Source: Actinomadura sp. KC345 (GTDB taxonomy: Bacteria > Actinomycetota > Actinomycetes > Streptosporangiales > Streptosporangiaceae). From it: DNA of 48,390 nucleotides. Of this stretch, positions 45,656 through 48,390 are shown in pieces. The position numbers and the translations under genes are program-made. The stretch's first letter is position 1. Each line of letters opens with the position of its first letter. A model generated the notes under the pieces. That model was not told the DNA's origin and ran no database searches. It worked only from the letters and a program-made list of their open reading frames with translations. Location: assembly GCF_004348515.1 (NCBI RefSeq), contig NZ_SMKH01000019.1:1-48390 (forward strand). The letters are read 5' to 3'.

Positions 45656-46486
45656 TCAACGGGACGCGTCGACCTTGCGCCAGCGGGCCTCGCAGAGGGA
45701 GTACAGGCCGAAGATCAGGAGGCCCGCGGCCACCGCGACCAGACCCCAGGCCCCGGCCGGGGTCGCGGCGAACTCGCGGAGGGTTCCGTCCAGCCCCTTC
45801 GCCTTGTCCGGCTGGAAGGTGACGGCGGCGTAGGCGAGGAACGCGCCGACGCCCGCGCCGACGAGACCGCGTGCGGCGTTGCCGGTGATCCCGAACGGCT
45901 GGACGAGGCGGCGCGCGGCCCGGCTCATCCGGCCGGTGTCCAGCTCGTCCAGGAACGCCCGGCGGGCGGCGTTGACGACCGTCACCACGCCCCACACCAG
46001 GAAGCCCGCCGCGACGGCCAGGACGAGCCAGCGTCCGCCGGTCTCGGCCATCGCCCGCGCGGTGAACGTCCTGGACTGCTGATCGCTCGACGTGCCCTGG
46101 TGCCCGAGCAGGAATCCCAGGGTCGCCGCGGCACCGGCCGTGTACACGAGGCCGCGGGCGGCCGACCCCACCCGCTCGGTGGGCTTGTCGCCGTCCGGTA
46201 CGGGGCGTCCGTACAGGACCTCGGCGAGCTGCCAGACGGCGAGCGCGGCGAAACCGGCCGCCATCAGCCACAGGACGGCGGTGCCGCCGGGCCCGTCCGC
46301 GACGATCTGGAGGGCGCCCTTCCGCTCGGCCTGCCCGCCGCCGCCGAATCCGATCTGAAGCGCCAGCCAGCCGACGAGCAGGTAGATGAGGCCGCGGGCG
46401 ACGAGGCCCACCCGGGACAAGAGATGAAGCGACGGATGTCCGGCGGCCTTGCGGCCCGCTCGCTTCATCGTGCTGTCAGTCGCCAT
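45656..46486 (-). CDS. DUF1206 integral membrane protein
   Basis: 276 residues from ATG at 46486, with GGAAGGTGG upstream. Six hydrophobic helices form three related pairs, each opening with a G..ARG..Y motif: RVGLVARGLIYLLVGWLALQ, VGSAARGLVYTAGAAATLGF and ITGNAARGLVGAGVGAFLAY. This internal threefold repeat is the mark of DUF1206. Biochemical role unknown. It lies about 60 bases downstream of the cysteine desulfurase and is convergent with the 44567-45646 gene, with nine bases between stop codons. Confidence 0.92.
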   Translation of the reverse strand: MATDSTMKRAGRKAAGHPSLHLLSRVGLVARGLIYLLVGWLALQIGFGGGGQAERKGALQIVADGPGGTAVLWLMAAGFAALAVWQLAEVLYGRPVPDGDKPTERVGSAARGLVYTAGAAATLGFLLGHQGTSSDQQSRTFTARAMAETGGRWLVLAVAAGFLVWGVVTVVNAARRAFLDELDTGRMSRAARRLVQPFGITGNAARGLVGAGVGAFLAYAAVTFQPDKAKGLDGTLREFAATPAGAWGLVAVAAGLLIFGLYSLCEARWRKVDASR

Positions 46487-46546
46487 CGCGCCACCTTCCA
46501 AGAGGACGGCAACGCTGTCCCCGTTCAAGGGACGGTCAAACGCGGG

Positions 46547-47743
46547 TCAGGAGAGACCGGCGCGGCGTGCGCGCTCGACGACGGGGCCGATGGCGTCGGC
46601 GAGGGCCTTCACGTCGGCCTCGGTGGAGGTGTGGCCGAGGCTGAAGCGCAGCGAGCCGCGGGCGCGTTCGGCGCCGGTGCCCATCGCCGTCAGGACGTGG
46701 CTGGGCTGGGAGACGCCGGCGGAGCACGCCGAACCCGTGGAGCAGGCGATGCCGTGCGCGTCCAGCAGCATGAGCAGGGCGTCGCCCTCGCAGCCGGGGA
46801 AGGAGAAGTGCGCGTTGCCGGGGAGCCGGTCGACGGGGTCGCCGTTCAGGATCGCGTCGGGCACGGCGGCGCGGACGGCCTCGATCAGCCGGTCGCGCAG
46901 TTCGGTGAGGCGGTGCGCCTCGGCCTCCCGGTGCGCGACCGTGGCGTGGACGGCGGCGGCGAACCCCGCGATGGCGGGCGTGTCGAGCGTCCCGGACCGG
47001 ACGTCGCGCTCATGGCCGCCGCCGTGCAGTAGCGGGACCGGGTCGAGGAAGACGGGCTCCTTGGGCTTGGCCAGGAGCAGGGCTCCCACACCGAGCGGGC
47101 CGCCGAGCTTGTGGCCGGTGATGGTGAGCGCCTGCGCGCCGCTCGCCGCGAACCGGACGGGCAGCGTCCCGGCGGCCTGCACGGCGTCGGTGTGCAGGGG
47201 GACGCCGTGCTCGCGGGCGGCGGCGGCCAGTTCGGCGACGGGCTGGACGGTGCCCACCTCGTTGTTGGCCCACATCACGGTCGCCAGAGCGACGTCGTCC
47301 CCGGAGCCCAGCGCCTCGCGCAGCGCCTCCGGCCGGACGCGGCCCTGCTCGTCCACGGGGATCCACTCGACCTGGGCGCCCTCGTGGCCGGCGAGCCACT
47401 CGGCGGTGTCCAGGACGGCGTGGTGCTCGACGGCGCCGGCCAGGACGCGGGTGCGGGCGGGATCGGCGGCGCGGCGGGCCCAGTAGAGACCCTTGACCGC
47501 GAGGTTGTCGGCCTCGGTGCCGCCGGAGGTGAACACGATCTCGCTCGGCCGGGCGTCGAACGCCTCGGCGATGATCTCGCGGGACTCCTCGACGACCCGG
47601 CGGGCGCGCCGGCCCACCGCGTGCAGCGAGGACGGGTTGCCGAGCTCGCGCAGCTCCGCCGTCATCGCCTCGATGGCCTCGGGCAGCATCGGGGTCGTCG
47701 CTGCATGGTCGAGGTAGGTCACCACGGGGTCAACAGTATCCAC
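46547..47743 (-). CDS. Cysteine desulfurase (IscS/NifS family)
   Basis: 398 residues from GTG at 47743; a second GTG six codons on is possible. PLP enzyme that moves sulfur from cysteine to acceptors. [15 protein letters not shown] opens; the PLP lysine is K212 in [23 protein letters not shown] carries the PLP-contact Asp; and the persulfide-forming Cys is C340 in [16 protein letters not shown]. The short active-site loop and the 'GSACS' context fit group I enzymes. A likely sulfur donor to MnmA nearby. The next gene downstream is DUF1206; upstream is a divergent TetR gene. Confidence 0.96.
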   Translation of the reverse strand: MDTVDPVVTYLDHAATTPMLPEAIEAMTAELRELGNPSSLHAVGRRARRVVEESREIIAEAFDARPSEIVFTSGGTEADNLAVKGLYWARRAADPARTRVLAGAVEHHAVLDTAEWLAGHEGAQVEWIPVDEQGRVRPEALREALGSGDDVALATVMWANNEVGTVQPVAELAAAAREHGVPLHTDAVQAAGTLPVRFAASGAQALTITGHKLGGPLGVGALLLAKPKEPVFLDPVPLLHGGGHERDVRSGTLDTPAIAGFAAAVHATVAHREAEAHRLTELRDRLIEAVRAAVPDAILNGDPVDRLPGNAHFSFPGCEGDALLMLLDAHGIACSTGSACSAGVSQPSHVLTAMGTGAERARGSLRFSLGHTSTEADVKALADAIGPVVERARRAGLS

Positions 47744-47796
47744 GCCGCTCGTGTTCCCTTGTGGGTGGCCGGGGAATGGCCGGGGCGGGTCCGCCG

Positions 47797-47826
47797 TTAC
47801 GATCTATACCGTCCAGCCGGTACAGT
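47797..47826 (+). promoter_or_regulatory. Promoter and operator of the TetR gene
   Basis: TTACGA (47797-47802) and TACAGT (47821-47826) are spaced by 18 bases and fit a -35/-10 pair. The inverted repeat TACCG-TCCAGC-CGGTA (47807-47822) fills the spacer and touches the -10 box, a typical arrangement for TetR autorepression. Confidence 0.55.
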
Positions 47827-47835
47827 AGAACGGTC

Positions 47836-48369
47836 ATGATGAAGGAAGCCCTCTTGGACGCCGCCGAAGCCGTCCTCTCCGAGCAGGGGACGCAGGCGCT
47901 GACGCTCACCGCGGTCGCGGACCGCGCCGGCGTCAGCAAGGGAGGGCTGCTCTACCACTTCCCCACCAAGGAGGCGCTCGTCCGGGCGATGGTGGCACGG
48001 GTCATCGAGGAGTTCGACGACCTGATCGCCTCCTACATCGGCTCCTACGGGGACGGCACGCCGGGCGCCTACACCCGGGCCTACGTCGAGGCCACGTTCG
48101 AGATCCTCACCGGCGAGGCCCGCGCCTACCGGCGGTGGTCGGCCATCACGGCCGCCGCGGCGGACCCGGAGCAGGCCGAGCCGCTGAACGAGGCGATGCG
48201 GCGCTGGCACGGCCGCTCCCCGGCGGAGGACCCCGACCCGGGCACGGCGATGGTGGTCCGGCTCGCGGCCGAGGGCCTCTGGGAAGTGGTGAGCCATGAC
48301 CCCGCGATCTATGACGCGGACCAGCTCGAAGCGCTGAGGCGGCGGCTCCTGGACCTCCTGGAGCGATGA
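47836..48369 (+). CDS. TetR-family transcriptional regulator
   Basis: 177 residues from ATG at 47836 (the next codon is also ATG). The N-terminal helix-turn-helix reads KEALLDAAEAVLSEQGTQAL, then TLTAVADRAGVSKGGLLYHF and PTKEALVRAMVARVIEEFDD, a standard TetR DNA-binding domain in which 'S.G.lYhHF..K' is conserved. The C-terminal ligand region ends LRRRLLDLLER and looks complete, so the gene is not cut by the window edge. Ligand and other targets unknown. It is divergent from the cysteine desulfurase, about 90 bases away. Confidence 0.93.
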   Translation: MMKEALLDAAEAVLSEQGTQALTLTAVADRAGVSKGGLLYHFPTKEALVRAMVARVIEEFDDLIASYIGSYGDGTPGAYTRAYVEATFEILTGEARAYRRWSAITAAAADPEQAEPLNEAMRRWHGRSPAEDPDPGTAMVVRLAAEGLWEVVSHDPAIYDADQLEALRRRLLDLLER

Positions 48370-48390
48370 CCCCCGGGGCGCCGCCCGCCC

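Overview
The window is a high-GC (about 70 percent or more by eye) actinomycete chromosome segment. GTG/TTG starts, leaderless-looking promoters, an F420-type luciferase-like oxidoreductase, GatCAB, NAD-dependent DNA ligase and the amino-acid gene block suggest a filamentous actinomycete. Actinomadura or another member of the Thermomonosporaceae is my best guess; this rests on gene content and style, not on a database match. No phage, insertion sequence or CRISPR array was seen.

Layout. 0-4.2 kb (accessory): the 3' end of an MMPL transporter, a VOC protein, a protein of unknown function, a decayed alcohol dehydrogenase remnant and a DUF574-type methyltransferase. 4.2-4.6 kb: two identical tRNA-Glu(CTC) genes and tRNA-Gln(CTG). 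4.7-6.1 kb: DUF2461 and fumarylacetoacetate-hydrolase family genes. 6.1-13.8 kb (accessory): a membrane-anchored CBM2-like protein, a Sel1/TPR-like protein, a DUF6292-like protein, two small membrane proteins divergent from a GntR/UTRA regulator, two GNAT proteins, a ribbon-helix-helix protein and a cNMP-binding/cyclase-like protein.

13.8-27 kb is the branched-chain amino acid and serine block, nearly all on the minus strand: ilvB-ilvN-ilvC, serA, leuB, ilvE and cimA. Two separate transcription attenuators can be read directly. Each has a short leader peptide rich in Ile/Leu/Val codons followed by a GC hairpin and a hairpin-T-run terminator; one precedes ilvB and one precedes cimA. Together the genes give the common Ile/Val steps (ilvBNC), the citramalate entry to isoleucine (cimA), the leuB step shared by leucine and citramalate routes, and final transamination (ilvE).

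27-48 kb: two GGDEF-EAL cyclic-di-GMP proteins flank a PQQ-type dehydrogenase lipoprotein, a SUFU-domain protein, a Uma2-family protein, gatC-gatA-gatB and a small zinc-ribbon protein. ligA, a MetE-like methionine synthase, an LLM oxidoreductase, mnmA, a cysteine desulfurase, a DUF1206 membrane protein and a TetR regulator follow. The cysteine desulfurase and MnmA fit together as sulfur donor and tRNA 2-thiouridylase.

The most unusual signal is a dispersed structured repeat of about 140-175 bp present in three good copies and one decayed copy (18.7, 19.0, 19.5 and 43.3 kb). Its stem sequences differ between copies but keep base pairing, it carries two GCGATCG palindromes about 80 bp apart, and every copy sits at a gene boundary. 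One copy supplies the C-terminal tail of MnmA and another the apparent ribosome-binding site of a FhuF-like gene.
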